This document shows, piece by piece, positions 1-8,787 of a stretch of 64,000 bases of DNA (the first letter of the stretch is position 1; each line of letters opens with the position of its first letter). Under the pieces are notes generated by a model that was not told the origin of the DNA, did no database searches, and was given only the letters and a program-made list of their open reading frames with translations. The translations under genes were made by a program, and so were the position numbers. The stretch comes from Pontibacter vulgaris (GTDB lineage Bacteria; Bacteroidota; Bacteroidia; Cytophagales; Hymenobacteraceae), in the NCBI RefSeq assembly GCF_022758145.1, contig NZ_JAJVDH010000007.1:62001-126000 (forward strand), in the 5' to 3' direction.

Positions 1-817
1 ACAGCTTACGGCCGGTTATCGTCTGCATTACGTTACCAGCGGCTTCTGCTCCTACGGCATCTATACAAACATCGGCACCCATCCAGTCCGTCTGCTTTTT
101 AGCCCATAAAACCGGGTCATCCATCTCCTCAAAATTGTAGGCTTCGCAATCGGCATAATTGCGGGCAAATTCCAGTCTGTACTCTTCTTTGTCTAATACA
201 ATAACACGACCGGCCCCAAAAAGCCACGAACATTTCGCGGCCATAATACCTATAGGTCCGGCGCCAAAAATCAGAACGGTGTCGCCTTTTTGAATGCCTG
301 CCATCTCAGCGGCCTGGTAGCCGGTCGGCACCACGTCTGTCAGCAAAACGGCATCGTCCGGATCCATACCTTCTGGTATTACAGTTGGCCCTACATTGGC
401 ATACGGTACACGCACATATTCAGCCTGCCCACCATTGTAACCACCCGCCGTATGCGAGTAACCATAAATCGCTCCCACAGCAGTTGCTTCCGGGTTCGAT
501 TCATGGCAGTTACCATAAAGTTCCTGTTTACAGAAAGCGCATTGTCCGCAGGAGATGTTGAAAGGAACGAGCACATGGTCGCCGACTTTAAGCTTTGTAA
601 CTTCAGAGCCAATTTCCTCCACTATACCCGTAAATTCGTGGCCAAAAGTTGAGCCTACGCGTGTATCAGGTACGTTGCCGTTGTACAAATGGAGGTCGGA
701 CCCGCAGATACAGGAGCGTGTAACACGCACAATCGCATCCTGGGGGTGTTTTATTTCTGGCATCGGCTTTTCATCGATGCGGACCCGCTTAGGCCCCCGG
801 TAGTTCATTGCCAGCAT
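1..817 (-). CDS. Zinc-dependent alcohol dehydrogenase, 3' end outside window
   Basis: This is the N-terminal 272 residues of a medium-chain Zn-dependent dehydrogenase; the gene runs off the left edge, so the C-terminus is not seen. The catalytic zinc region reads CICGSDLHLY followed by the GHEF segment, and the structural zinc lobe has four Cys in CGQCAFCKQELYGNC. A Rossmann glycine motif (FGAGPIG) follows. The order resembles glutathione-independent formaldehyde dehydrogenase-like and threonine dehydrogenase-like enzymes, which oxidise small alcohols or aldehydes with NAD(P). ATG at 817 is chosen; a second ATG lies at 808. The substrate cannot be named from sequence. Confidence 0.88.
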   Translation of the reverse strand, partial: MLAMNYRGPKRVRIDEKPMPEIKHPQDAIVRVTRSCICGSDLHLYNGNVPDTRVGSTFGHEFTGIVEEIGSEVTKLKVGDHVLVPFNISCGQCAFCKQELYGNCHESNPEATAVGAIYGYSHTAGGYNGGQAEYVRVPYANVGPTVIPEGMDPDDAVLLTDVVPTGYQAAEMAGIQKGDTVLIFGAGPIGIMAAKCSWLFGAGRVIVLDKEEYRLEFARNYADCEAYNFEEMDDPVLWAKKQTDWMGADVCIDAVGAEAAGNVMQTITGRKL

Positions 818-1134
818 AAGTTTGTTTTCAGTTAATGTTAGACATATAGTATTGTATAATTTCTATGTTGCCCAGTAAATTCTTCAAAGGGCTAAATCCC
901 TGAAATACATAAAAATTACGTCTCAATTAATACTAATCTATTACATCAAAGTTGCTTAAATTGTATTTTTAAGGTATAACTCTATATTCAGATGAAGTTA
1001 TCTTAATTTACTTTTAGCGCTGATCAGCAATACAGGAAGCGTTAAAGTTGCCCCCATTACGGAAGTATAAATACAGAAAAGCCCCTGCAGTAATTTACCA
1101 CAGAGGCCTTCAATTTATACTTAAGCGTTACCCG
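818..1134. other. Intergenic, AT-rich, probable promoter region of the dehydrogenase
   Basis: About 320 bases between the start of the leftward dehydrogenase and the stop of the leftward aldo/keto reductase. It is AT-rich and contains two copies of the AAGTATA heptamer near 1060 and 1116. A short possible hairpin around 1080-1110 (GCCcctg...cagAGGC) could end the upstream reductase transcript. No convincing gene or RNA was seen. Confidence 0.4.
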
Positions 1135-2004
1135 CTATTTCTCGGACTGTTTTATACTATTCAGTTCGTTCATGTCTTCTTCCGAAAGGGCAATAGTAGC
1201 AGCTCTGTAGTTTTCTTCGAGGTGCTTAACTTTTGATGTGCCCGGTATAAGCAGGATATTTGGTGAATGATGTAACAGCCAGCTTAGTGCTATTTGATGC
1301 GCGCTGGCATCATACTTATCCCCGATTTGCTGCAGCTTATTTATTGCGCCCACATTGCCAGCGTTTATCGGGTTCCAGGGTATAAATGCCATGTTCTGTT
1401 TTTCACAGAATTTCAGTTCTTCTTCCCATTTCGTTCTGAAGTCTACGCTATACTTGTTCTGTACCGAAACTACTTCAAAGTACTCCTGCGCTTTTTGTAT
1501 CTGATCGATCGAAACTTCAGAAAGGCCGATATGTTTTACCAAACCTTCTTCCTGTGCACGTTGCAGAAACTCAAGGGTTTTCTCGTAAGACACATTAGGA
1601 TCTACACGGTGCAATTGATACAAGTCAATGCTGTCCTGCTTCAATCGTTTCAGACTTCCTTCCAAAGCACGTTCGAGGTAAGCAGGATCTGCGTTAATAG
1701 GCCATACATTCGGTCCGGTTCGTGTAAGTCCGCCTTTAGTAGCAATCACTAAATCTTTAGGGTATGGATATAAGGCCTCTGCAATAAGTTCTTCCGAAAT
1801 ATTGGGGCCGTAACTATCTGCCGTATCAATGAAGTTTATACCTAATTCTATTGTTTTTTCCAGTACGCGAATGGCTTCGTCCCTATCTTTCGGTGGCCCC
1901 CAAATGCCTTCTCCTGTAATACGCATGGCACCAAATCCCATCCTGTTCACGGTAAGGTCGCCCCCAATTGCAAATGTCTTGTTAAATGAAGTTGTCTCAG
2001 CCAT
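1135..2004 (-). CDS. Aldo/keto reductase
   Basis: A 289-residue NADPH-dependent aldo/keto reductase with a TIM-barrel pattern. The catalytic tetrad is visible: Asp60 and Tyr65 in FIDTADSYG, Lys90 in VIATKGG, and His132 in YQLHRVD. The C-terminal part holds the usual cofactor-binding segment LIPGTSKVKHLEEN. Length is close to that of the bacterial subfamily that reduces small aldehydes and ketones. It stands alone on the minus strand with ATG at 2004. Substrate and pathway are not evident from the neighbours; general detoxification of carbonyls is plausible. Confidence 0.92.
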   Translation of the reverse strand: MAETTSFNKTFAIGGDLTVNRMGFGAMRITGEGIWGPPKDRDEAIRVLEKTIELGINFIDTADSYGPNISEELIAEALYPYPKDLVIATKGGLTRTGPNVWPINADPAYLERALEGSLKRLKQDSIDLYQLHRVDPNVSYEKTLEFLQRAQEEGLVKHIGLSEVSIDQIQKAQEYFEVVSVQNKYSVDFRTKWEEELKFCEKQNMAFIPWNPINAGNVGAINKLQQIGDKYDASAHQIALSWLLHHSPNILLIPGTSKVKHLEENYRAATIALSEEDMNELNSIKQSEK

Positions 2005-2236
2005 CTTTCAAGTATAAAATGAATAAATCAGGTTTGAGTGTACGGTGTAATAAAAGGCTTGTTAAAAAAGAACCAGGTATAACAGGGCAGTTTAACAAGT
2101 TAACGGATGCCCGAAATTTATAGGAAGTATAAGCAGTTATGCGGAGCATTATTTCCAGGCTGGTAAAAAGAATAATATAGCAGGTGCTAAAAACCAGCTA
2201 CTTTAATAAGTATAAATCTTTGTCGGTATTCAAATT

Positions 2237-2647
2237 TCAGGAGTAATTATCCGACCTAATTCCTCTTCTTGAGGCAGCATCAATACTCCAGATTCCGGAG
2301 CCTCTGGAAGCAATGTATAGAAACAGAAAACAGTATAAAACCGCTACTTCGCCTTTATTAATCAGCGGGTTCCACCCTTGCGGAAAATGAGCTATAAAGA
2401 AAGCGAAAGCCATCTCGCCGCTGGCTATAAATGCCGCCCAACTGGCCAGAAAACCGAAGGCGATCATCAGCCCGCCTACTAACTCAATAAACCCAGCCAA
2501 GCCCATCAGCGATGCTATCTCTACAGGTTCGCCGCCACCGGGCCAGCCAAAAAATTTCATAGCACCGTGCATGGCAAACATTAGCCCAGCAACAATACGA
2601 AGTATCGCATAAAACTGTGGGCTGTAACTACCTAAAATTCTATCCAT
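2237..2647 (-). CDS. DoxX family membrane protein
   Basis: A 136-residue integral membrane protein with four hydrophobic segments and the N-terminal pattern LRIVAGLMFAMHGAMKFFG typical of the DoxX family. A conserved Gly-rich segment (GFIELVGGLMIAFG) lies in the second helix. DoxX proteins are small quinone-linked or stress-related membrane proteins whose chemistry is mostly unproven. The gene is monocistronic on the minus strand, and the next downstream gene is over 200 bases away. Confidence 0.9.
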   Translation of the reverse strand: MDRILGSYSPQFYAILRIVAGLMFAMHGAMKFFGWPGGGEPVEIASLMGLAGFIELVGGLMIAFGFLASWAAFIASGEMAFAFFIAHFPQGWNPLINKGEVAVLYCFLFLYIASRGSGIWSIDAASRRGIRSDNYS

Positions 2648-2988
2648 GATTTGTAAAAGCTTCTGTAATGGGATACTTGATAAATATGTATAATATACTC
2701 ATCTCCTAGCGTTTAAATACACCTATAAACGAAAGCGCACTAGCTAAAGTTAAAACTACTGGAAGGGAATATCCTGCTAATCTTTATAACGCTATCCATG
2801 TTTTCAAAACCAGGGAGGTATAAGCTTGTCATGTAAACATCCTCTTACCCCTTTACCTTTATTCCGCCAACAGGGCTGTTATAAGCATTAACATGCTTGA
2901 TAAGTTTTAGGGCAGTAGTAACGACCTGTTCAAACAATTAAAGCAAAGACAATAGCGTTGAGGAAGTTGCTGTAGCCGCACCTTCAAA

Positions 2989-3034
2989 AAAGCAAAAACC
3001 CGCCTTTTGCTCAAGAAAGTGCGGGCTTTTGCTT
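2989..3034 (-). terminator. Rho-independent terminator after the lipoprotein gene
   Basis: Arms GCAAAAACCCGC and GCGGGCTTTTGC surround a loop of about 17 bases. Read on the minus strand, the hairpin is followed by a run of T. It lies 16 bases past the stop of the lipoprotein gene ending at 3050. The 2648-2988 stretch beside it is AT-rich and holds nothing else I can support. Confidence 0.8.
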
Positions 3035-3049
3035 GCACTACCAGCCTGG

Positions 3050-3937
3050 TTATTTGTACAAATATTGCTCCCTTACAGCTTGAGCATTTGGATAAAGCTC
3101 TAAGGTAATGGTGCGCTGCGCAGGCATTCCGGATTCGTGGTAAGTATGACTATATCGCTCCTTGCCGTAACCCGGATCGCGGTAACCCGGGTTGTTTTCA
3201 AATAACTTTACGCCGGGCAGGTAAAAATCTGAATAAGCAAAAGGCAATGGGTTAGGCTTGTTATCGTAGTTGCCCCAGTAAATGTAAGAAGGAGCGCTTA
3301 GTTCTTCCGCGCGGTTATTAGGCGACCATTGCACTGCCGACTCAACCAGGTTGCCGTTTGCATCATACTTATAGTTGGTAACACCTAACTGCCCCTCATT
3401 GGAGCGGGTGTAGCTCATACTTGATTGTTTCATCAGCTTATCGCCTTCATAATCAAAAGTATAAATGTAGTTTACCTTGTTTTCGCCATAGTACCTTTTG
3501 GCCTCAACTACCTTGTCACCGCTGTAAGTATAGATCAGCCAGTTACCGGTGTTATAGTTTATCCGTGAAGGTCGGTTGCCTTCATACACAATTGTATAGC
3601 CGAGCCAGCTCTGGTCAGTATAACCAACTTCTATTAGTCTGCCCTGCACATCATATTTAAATTGCCGCGTACCTACCTGTGTTAGCAGGCTGCTCTGGGT
3701 AACCGGGGCAGGTGGTGGCGGTGTGGGGGCAGGTTGCGTAACAGGTGGTGGTGAAGGAGCAGGCTGTGTTACAGGCGGCGTGTTAGCAGGTGGCGGTGTA
3801 GTTGGGTTTGGCTGCGTAACAGGCGGAGGCGTTGTACCTGGCCTTTCTATTACAGGATCAAAATCCTCTTTGTCGCAAGAGGTTAAGGTGGCTGATAGAC
3901 TGATACCAGCCAGAAGCAGGAGTTGGTGTAATTTCAT
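3050..3937 (-). CDS. Lipoprotein with Pro-rich linker and YD-type repeats
   Basis: A 295-residue predicted lipoprotein. The signal peptide ends in the lipobox LTSC with Cys21 as acylation site. Residues about 34-80 are a low-complexity linker built from repeats of PPPVTQPAP-like units. The remainder carries short repeats such as QFKYDVQGRLIEVGY and NYKYDANGNLVES, the YD/RHS-like pattern common in Bacteroidota surface proteins (DUF4595-like). It probably sits on the outer membrane with the linker spanning away from it. A second protein of similar design is encoded at 43250-44089. Function is unknown. Confidence 0.75.
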   Translation of the reverse strand: MKLHQLLLLAGISLSATLTSCDKEDFDPVIERPGTTPPPVTQPNPTTPPPANTPPVTQPAPSPPPVTQPAPTPPPPAPVTQSSLLTQVGTRQFKYDVQGRLIEVGYTDQSWLGYTIVYEGNRPSRINYNTGNWLIYTYSGDKVVEAKRYYGENKVNYIYTFDYEGDKLMKQSSMSYTRSNEGQLGVTNYKYDANGNLVESAVQWSPNNRAEELSAPSYIYWGNYDNKPNPLPFAYSDFYLPGVKLFENNPGYRDPGYGKERYSHTYHESGMPAQRTITLELYPNAQAVREQYLYK

Positions 3938-4026
3938 AGTTTTATTTGGTTAGCATTTACAGGTAAGACAAGACAGCTGAAAGGACCGTTGCCTGCGTTG
4001 TAAAATATTTTTACAAATGCTGTAAA

Positions 4027-4056
4027 ACAAAAGAGCCTCGGTAAAACCAAGGCTCT
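4027..4056 (-). terminator. Terminator after the sigma/anti-sigma operon
   Basis: Stem AGAGCCT/AGGCTCT with extra GG/CC pairs and an A-rich loop. On the minus strand it is followed by TTTTGTTTT. It begins about 25 bases past the stop codon at 4080. Confidence 0.8.
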
Positions 4057-4079
4057 GTAATACATAATGATAGGACAGG

Positions 4080-5615
4080 TTATTTTATAAAACGTCGCTT
4101 AACCTGAATGTTCAACCCCAGTGTGTAAGGCTTTAACCCAAACGGTTCGCGCTTGCTAAAAGTAGACCCCAGGAAGTAGTTCAGGCTTGGCATCAGCATC
4201 AATTCGTAGTTGCCACCAAGGCTTGTATTATATCCGGCTCCCAGCAACAGGTTATAGTTTGTCTGCTCAAACAGGTCTTTCTCCGAAGGGAAATCTATAG
4301 TTTCTTTAAGCTCGCCATTGATATATTCTTTCGTGCGACCCTTCAATAACAAGTTAGCTCCCCCGGCAAAGGTTAAGTTCAGGCGGCTGCGAGTAGATTG
4401 CAGAAAGTAGTAGTTTACTCCCACTCTTATACCTCCGTAAGTAAACGTGCTTTCGAGTTGGCGTTCACCTTTCACATAAACCGGTATAACTCTTATGCTA
4501 CCATCATCGCCTCTGCTCTTTAGTAACGTATCAACTTTACCAGTCGTGAAAGCATAAGAAACGTTCTCCTGCAACTGCATCACATTCAGGCTGCTTTCCA
4601 GGTATAGTTGCTTACTTAGTTGTTTACCTGCACTCAGGCCAAACTCATAGCCCATTCGTTTCGGGTCCAGTTTTTCGTAGTTGTTCAGATTTGTAATGTA
4701 GATGTCGTCTGTTGCAGCAGGCGTAAACGAGCGGAAAGTATAGCGTGGTGCAAACGTTACTCCCACATACCATTCCCTACTTTTCGCTACTGAATCAACT
4801 GTCGGAATGCTGACAACTTTAACTGCACTATCGGGAACCAAGGCTATACTTACAGAGTCAGGTACACTTAATTTGTGGAGGCTATCAAGTTGCGTCACCC
4901 GTCCTTTCAGTAATTCAAATGAGTTGGTATTGTCAGTTTCAGCATTTTCTGCCTTAGTACCTTTGTTTTTATCAGGCTGGCTGGCTATAGTTGGTTCAGT
5001 ACTTTCTCTCTTCTCTGTTTTAGCTATCTTATTGGTTATTTCAATCTCCTTCGTTGTTACTCCTGTTTCAGATTTATACCTGTTGCGAGGCTTCTTGCCT
5101 TCTGCTATAAGTGGTAGTGGTAATTTTACTGGTTCTTCAGCATTTGGTAGTGTAGCCACAGGTATTCGCCCTGTAACAGGTTGCTTCTCTGGATTCTTTG
5201 GCTGTGCTTCCTGAGATTCTTCTGATGCTTTATCTGTACCTACTTCTGGATCTTTTCCAGCTACTTCACTAAAATTGGAGCCAGACTTCTTTAGTTGTTG
5301 TATAGACTGATCAGATCTTTCAACTTTACCTGTTTTCTGCGTTGCTGCTGTCTCTCCACTTTTGCTTTCTGAGTTCGGTTCAGAACTGTTAACTGTGGTT
5401 GCTATTACCGGAGTTTGTGGTTTTTTCACGAAGTATAGCACCCCAACTGACCCAACCAGTAACAGTAAGGCTGCAATCAGTACCCACCACAACCGGTATG
5501 GCCTGCGCGGTGGTTGTATCTCAGCTGCAATTTTATTCCAGCCATTGGCAGGCGGCTCTTCCTCGAGCCCCAGCAACTTGCGCCGTATTTCTTCTTGTTC
5601 TTTGTCAGTCAGCAT
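4080..5615 (-). CDS. Anti-sigma-like membrane protein with C-terminal beta-barrel domain
   Basis: A 511-residue protein with three parts. Residues 1-41 are a short charged cytoplasmic segment, followed by one transmembrane helix at about 42-64. Residues about 65-280 are a hydrophilic, Lys/Glu/Thr-rich linker. Residues about 283-511 begin EWYVGVTFAPRYTF and show alternating aromatic beta-strand patterns of an outer-membrane-beta-barrel (PorT-like) domain. Its start overlaps the end of the ECF sigma gene by 11 bases, so the two are translationally coupled. In Bacteroidota such pairs are sigma factor and anti-sigma partner; here the barrel fusion suggests an envelope sensor. No canonical zinc anti-sigma motif is visible. 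Confidence 0.7.
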   Translation of the reverse strand: MLTDKEQEEIRRKLLGLEEEPPANGWNKIAAEIQPPRRPYRLWWVLIAALLLLVGSVGVLYFVKKPQTPVIATTVNSSEPNSESKSGETAATQKTGKVERSDQSIQQLKKSGSNFSEVAGKDPEVGTDKASEESQEAQPKNPEKQPVTGRIPVATLPNAEEPVKLPLPLIAEGKKPRNRYKSETGVTTKEIEITNKIAKTEKRESTEPTIASQPDKNKGTKAENAETDNTNSFELLKGRVTQLDSLHKLSVPDSVSIALVPDSAVKVVSIPTVDSVAKSREWYVGVTFAPRYTFRSFTPAATDDIYITNLNNYEKLDPKRMGYEFGLSAGKQLSKQLYLESSLNVMQLQENVSYAFTTGKVDTLLKSRGDDGSIRVIPVYVKGERQLESTFTYGGIRVGVNYYFLQSTRSRLNLTFAGGANLLLKGRTKEYINGELKETIDFPSEKDLFEQTNYNLLLGAGYNTSLGGNYELMLMPSLNYFLGSTFSKREPFGLKPYTLGLNIQVKRRFIK

Positions 5616-6159
5616 TTTCTGAGATTGAATATTTCTGGAGCAATTTCTTTAACTGCGCTTTTGCTTTAGCCAGCTGCGATTTAGAAGTTCCTTCTGCTAT
5701 ACTTAGCATCTCTCCTATTTCGCGGTGGTTATAGCCTTCTACCACATACAGGTTAAAAACCAGCCGATACCCTTCCGGCAACTGGTTTACAAGCTCCATC
5801 AGCTCCTGCCCCGATATGGTACTGATAATGTCTTCATCTGTAGGAGTCACTTCTTCTATTGTACTATAATCCAGCTGTTCCTGAAGTCTGCGGTTTTTGT
5901 GGTAATGGTTAATGGCAGTGTTTACAAAGATCCGTCTTACCCATCCTTCAAAAGAGCCACCGCTGTATGTATCTATGTTTTTGAAAACTTTCACAAATGC
6001 TTCATGAAAGATGTCTTCCGCCTCAAACCTTGACTGCGTATAGCGTACACACACTGCCATCATCCGCCTCGAGTAAAGCTGATACAACTTCTCCTGGAAA
6101 GAAGCTTTCCCCTGCCGGCAACCTGCTATTATCTCCTCCTCTGCGTACACGTCCTCCAA
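5605..6159 (-). CDS. ECF-type RNA polymerase sigma factor
   Basis: A 184-residue sigma-70 family factor of the ECF type. Region 2 contains the core-binding and -10 recognition segment AEDIFHEAFVKVFKNI, and region 4 has the helix-turn-helix EGYNHREIGEMLSIAEGTSKS. There is no region 1 or 3, as expected for ECF factors. It heads a two-gene operon with the overlapping membrane protein at 4080-5615, which probably holds it inactive until an envelope signal arrives. Its promoter targets are not known. ATG at 6159 is the only sensible start. Confidence 0.93.
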   Translation of the reverse strand: MEDVYAEEEIIAGCRQGKASFQEKLYQLYSRRMMAVCVRYTQSRFEAEDIFHEAFVKVFKNIDTYSGGSFEGWVRRIFVNTAINHYHKNRRLQEQLDYSTIEEVTPTDEDIISTISGQELMELVNQLPEGYRLVFNLYVVEGYNHREIGEMLSIAEGTSKSQLAKAKAQLKKLLQKYSISENAD

Positions 6160-6211
6160 ATAACTATATAGCCTTGTTTACAACAGGTTGATCTTGTAGC
6201 AGAAACAGGAA

Positions 6212-6238
6212 AAGCCCCAGGTTAAAACCTGCGGCTCT
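6212..6238 (-). terminator. Hairpin terminator between lipoprotein and sigma gene
   Basis: Stem AGCC-C-CAGG/CCTG-C-GGCT with one internal mismatch and a TTAAAA loop. Read on the minus strand it is followed by a T-rich stretch. It separates the lipoprotein gene at 6276 from the sigma gene. Confidence 0.6.
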
Positions 6239-6275
6239 TGTAACACTTCGTGGTGTTTTTTGACTGCTATACATG

Positions 6276-6968
6276 TTACCTTACAGTTACAGGAACCACA
6301 ATCTCTTGGTAAGTGGTGTAGTCGCGGGTAGTATACACACGGTATCTGAAGGAGTCTTCGCCTACAAAGTCTTTGGGCGGAATGTATACATAGATGGTAT
6401 TCTTATAGCTGCCGGCATATTGTATCTCCTCAAATGTTCCTTTCTCAGGCTTATAAACCGCTATGCCACCAATTGTACTGTAGCAAATTACATCGTTCAG
6501 GAATATCCTTAGCTGCTTGGATGTATTCTTTGTGGTTTCCAGTGTCTCACCATTAAGCTGCGTCTGGCAGGTAGCTGGGTCGTAAGGTTGTTCTACTATC
6601 AGTTTGATCTTTTCCGTCTGGCAGTCGTTGTTCAGGCAAACTGTATATTCCAGGCTATCTGCCCCGTAAAAGTTCTGGTTTGGTTTATAGCCCATAGTGC
6701 CAGGCCCATCGAATTCAGGGAGTAGCCGCCCGTGTAGTGGCTGGCTATAGGTAACGTTTACTTCCGCTTTTATACTGTCATTTACCAATGGGTCGAGCCG
6801 TAGTATGTAGTCATTGTTGCTGTTAAAAGTATAGATCTCGTCTGCGTATAGTTTAAACTCCCGAAAGAAACTCGGCAATACATCGCTTGTAGCAGTATCG
6901 CAGCCCCAGAGCAGTAACAGGCCAACGAAAACCTGCAGCATTCGCAACCTGGATAAATGACTTCTCAT
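6276..6968 (-). CDS. Lipoprotein with cadherin/Ig-like domains
   Basis: A 230-residue lipoprotein when started at ATG 6968. That start places a signal peptide before the lipobox LLWGC; the open frame reaches 32 codons further upstream but has no signal logic. Two repeats carry the Ig-like signature of bacterial cadherin-like folds: PNQNFYGADSLEYTV and PKDFVGEDSFRYRVY. Both end in beta-strands of the type seen in adhesin tandem repeats. It is probably an outer-membrane-anchored surface protein. It lies upstream of the sigma factor but is separated from it by a hairpin, so cotranscription is uncertain. Confidence 0.7.
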   Translation of the reverse strand: MRSHLSRLRMLQVFVGLLLLWGCDTATSDVLPSFFREFKLYADEIYTFNSNNDYILRLDPLVNDSIKAEVNVTYSQPLHGRLLPEFDGPGTMGYKPNQNFYGADSLEYTVCLNNDCQTEKIKLIVEQPYDPATCQTQLNGETLETTKNTSKQLRIFLNDVICYSTIGGIAVYKPEKGTFEEIQYAGSYKNTIYVYIPPKDFVGEDSFRYRVYTTRDYTTYQEIVVPVTVR

Positions 6969-7314
6969 AGTTGTTAATTGTGGTTTCTGCTGGTAAGACA
7001 AGGCCCGGCTGCAAACCGTTGCCCATGAAATTAAAATATTTTTAGTTTGATATCTGCCCGGCATCAGCCCATACTTAAAGCAGGTATTCCGGAAGCAATG
7101 GTACTATACAAAAATAATCTAAATATAGCTTTTTACTAATAGGTGATGCAAGTATAAAATAGCTCCTAGGGCTTCGATCATAAAACTATAAAAACATACT
7201 ATACAAGCACTTACATTACATACTTAATCTAAGTACATCATTTGCCCGTAAAACAACTATCTCAAGTATAGCCTTGAGAAAAACAGATCATTTTTAACCT
7301 AAAGAAAACAAACG

Positions 7315-7632
7315 ATGAGTAGTAATAACAGAAATATTCCGGAAGATAATAACTCAAGAAAAGGCCAGGGTGTAAGCGGACAAGGACAGGGAACGCAAAG
7401 CGGACCAGTTGCCGGTGGTGCCGATAATACGCGTGGCGAAAACAAAACAAGCAGGGAAGGTAGCAGCGGTGGTGCAAAAGCTGGCAAAAACACCCCGAAC
7501 CAGAATAGCCCGCAGGGTTCTAAATCAAATTGGTCGGATGCACGCGGAGCAGACAGTTCTGATAAGGAGTTCCGCAATAACCAGCCCAATGCCAGTACTA
7601 ATTTAGAAGACAGGAACAACGAAAATAAATAA
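7315..7632 (+). CDS. Small hydrophilic low-complexity protein
   Basis: A 105-residue protein made almost entirely of Gly, Ser, Asn, Gln, Lys and Asp, with no hydrophobic core, no Cys and no predicted helix of note. Composition resembles hydrophilin or desiccation-type proteins, which are disordered and soluble. The reading frame is supported by its placement: it is followed 30 bases later by a near-perfect terminator, and the opposite-strand frame gives an unlikely Leu/Pro/Cys-rich product. It stands alone between two leftward genes. A stress-protection role is inference from composition only. Confidence 0.65.
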   Translation: MSSNNRNIPEDNNSRKGQGVSGQGQGTQSGPVAGGADNTRGENKTSREGSSGGAKAGKNTPNQNSPQGSKSNWSDARGADSSDKEFRNNQPNASTNLEDRNNENK

Positions 7633-7661
7633 GGTTTAACCTTAGCAAGGTATACTTGTTA

Positions 7662-7699
7662 CAAAATAAAAGCCCCAGGAAAACCGGGGCTTTTATTTT
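7662..7699. terminator. Perfect palindromic bidirectional terminator
   Basis: Arms CAAAATAAAAGCCCC and GGGGCTTTTATTTTG are exact complements around an 8-base loop. It ends the rightward small-protein gene and can also end the leftward gene whose stop is at 7781. Confidence 0.9.
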
Positions 7700-7780
7700 G
7701 TAATATCCTGATAAACACTTGCTGTTTGGTTATTATACAAATAGCCGCTCCTATAAATTTAGTAAGAGGCAACGTTATCT

Positions 7781-8455
7781 CTACATTTCCCTATCACGAT
7801 CCGGACGATTTCTATCAATGCGTTTGCTATAGTTGCTGTTTGCTTCATTGCGTTGGCTATACGCGCTTCGCTCACGGTCCAGGTCGCGGTTATCGTAGCC
7901 GGTTGAGCCATAACCAGTATGGCCATAGTTGCCGAAACCCCGATCATAGCCAGTGCTCTCAAGGCCTGTTGGCCCATAATCAGGATTAAACCGTGTGTCG
8001 TAGCCTGCACCACGGTAGTGCAAATCCCTTCGGTCGCTCATGTAGCCATGGTAATCGCTGCCACCTCTTGGGTTATAGCTGCGGCTCTCGAAATCGCTGT
8101 AGTGGCCATAACCGTGCTGTACATCTTCTGAGCGGTTTCTATCAAAATCTCTGCTCTGCGGCCCTCGGCTGCCAGACGAGCCATAGTCTGAATTTCCGTA
8201 AGCAGAGCCGCTACCAAAAGTACTGCCTCCTTCCCCGTAACGTGAGCCCTGGCTAAAATCGCCATAAGCAGGTGCATCGTTCGTTAACCGGCCACGTTCC
8301 GGCTCCTGATAGTTTCTATAATCGGCTCTGTTTCTGTCCTCAGGTTGGTAACGGGAAATGCTGTTTGGGTTGCCAGTTCTGGCATTGCCGTGCTCATCAA
8401 AATCGGCGTAATGGTTTCTGCGCGGGCGGTCATTATTTTCGAAATCTCTGTTCAT
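7781..8455 (-). CDS. Gly/Tyr/Arg/Asp-rich low-complexity protein
   Basis: A 224-residue protein with very high Gly, Tyr, Arg, Asp, Ser and Asn and almost no aliphatic residues. Degenerate repeats such as STGYDRGFGNYGHTGYG and YGSTGYDNRDL dominate the C-terminal half, and YG, GS and DR dipeptides recur throughout. There is no signal peptide or membrane segment. Such Tyr/Arg-rich composition is typical of disordered proteins able to self-associate. I do not recognise a family. It faces the hydrophilic protein at 7315-7632 across a shared terminator, so two disordered proteins sit side by side. Confidence 0.65.
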   Translation of the reverse strand: MNRDFENNDRPRRNHYADFDEHGNARTGNPNSISRYQPEDRNRADYRNYQEPERGRLTNDAPAYGDFSQGSRYGEGGSTFGSGSAYGNSDYGSSGSRGPQSRDFDRNRSEDVQHGYGHYSDFESRSYNPRGGSDYHGYMSDRRDLHYRGAGYDTRFNPDYGPTGLESTGYDRGFGNYGHTGYGSTGYDNRDLDRERSAYSQRNEANSNYSKRIDRNRPDRDREM

Positions 8456-8787
8456 AGCTCTCCAGTTTAGTTTACAATATCACACTCTCTACTAACGCAG
8501 TAAATGAAGGCGTGTTTAGTATGCTTCCACAACTTTATACTTTCACCAGAAATTGTACCTCAGGAAAACAGAGAACTAAGTATGAACTAATGAGATTGGA
8601 AAATTAGCAAGGAATGAGAGCCTTGAGTCATTAAGTTATCCTCTGCTATCATCCTGAAAAGATCTTGATACAAGAGAGTATAGACTTAAACTACTTTCTA
8701 CCAGGTTTCTTTACGGCAAGACAGAGCCTTTAAACTGATTTACTCTAGAACTTAAGGGCCATGCGGAAAGCCATACTATGGATTTGC
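8456..8787. other. AT-rich intergenic region
   Basis: About 330 bases upstream of the low-complexity gene and downstream of the DUF1543 gene, both leftward. It presumably holds the promoter of the former. One AAGTATA-type heptamer is present near 8535. No gene or clear hairpin was found. Confidence 0.4.

Noticed and set aside
1294..1752. Plus-strand 152-codon frame inside the aldo/keto reductase
   Set aside because: A shadow of a clear enzyme on the other strand; Phe/Tyr/Cys-rich product with no family.
3723..3850. Short tandem repeat (PPPVTQPAP units) as a possible CRISPR-like array
   Set aside because: It is in frame within the lipoprotein gene as a Pro-rich linker; repeats are imperfect and there are no spacers.
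7299..7619. Minus-strand frame opposite the small hydrophilic protein
   Set aside because: Encodes an implausible Leu/Pro/Cys-rich chain with no start; the plus-strand gene with its terminator is preferred.
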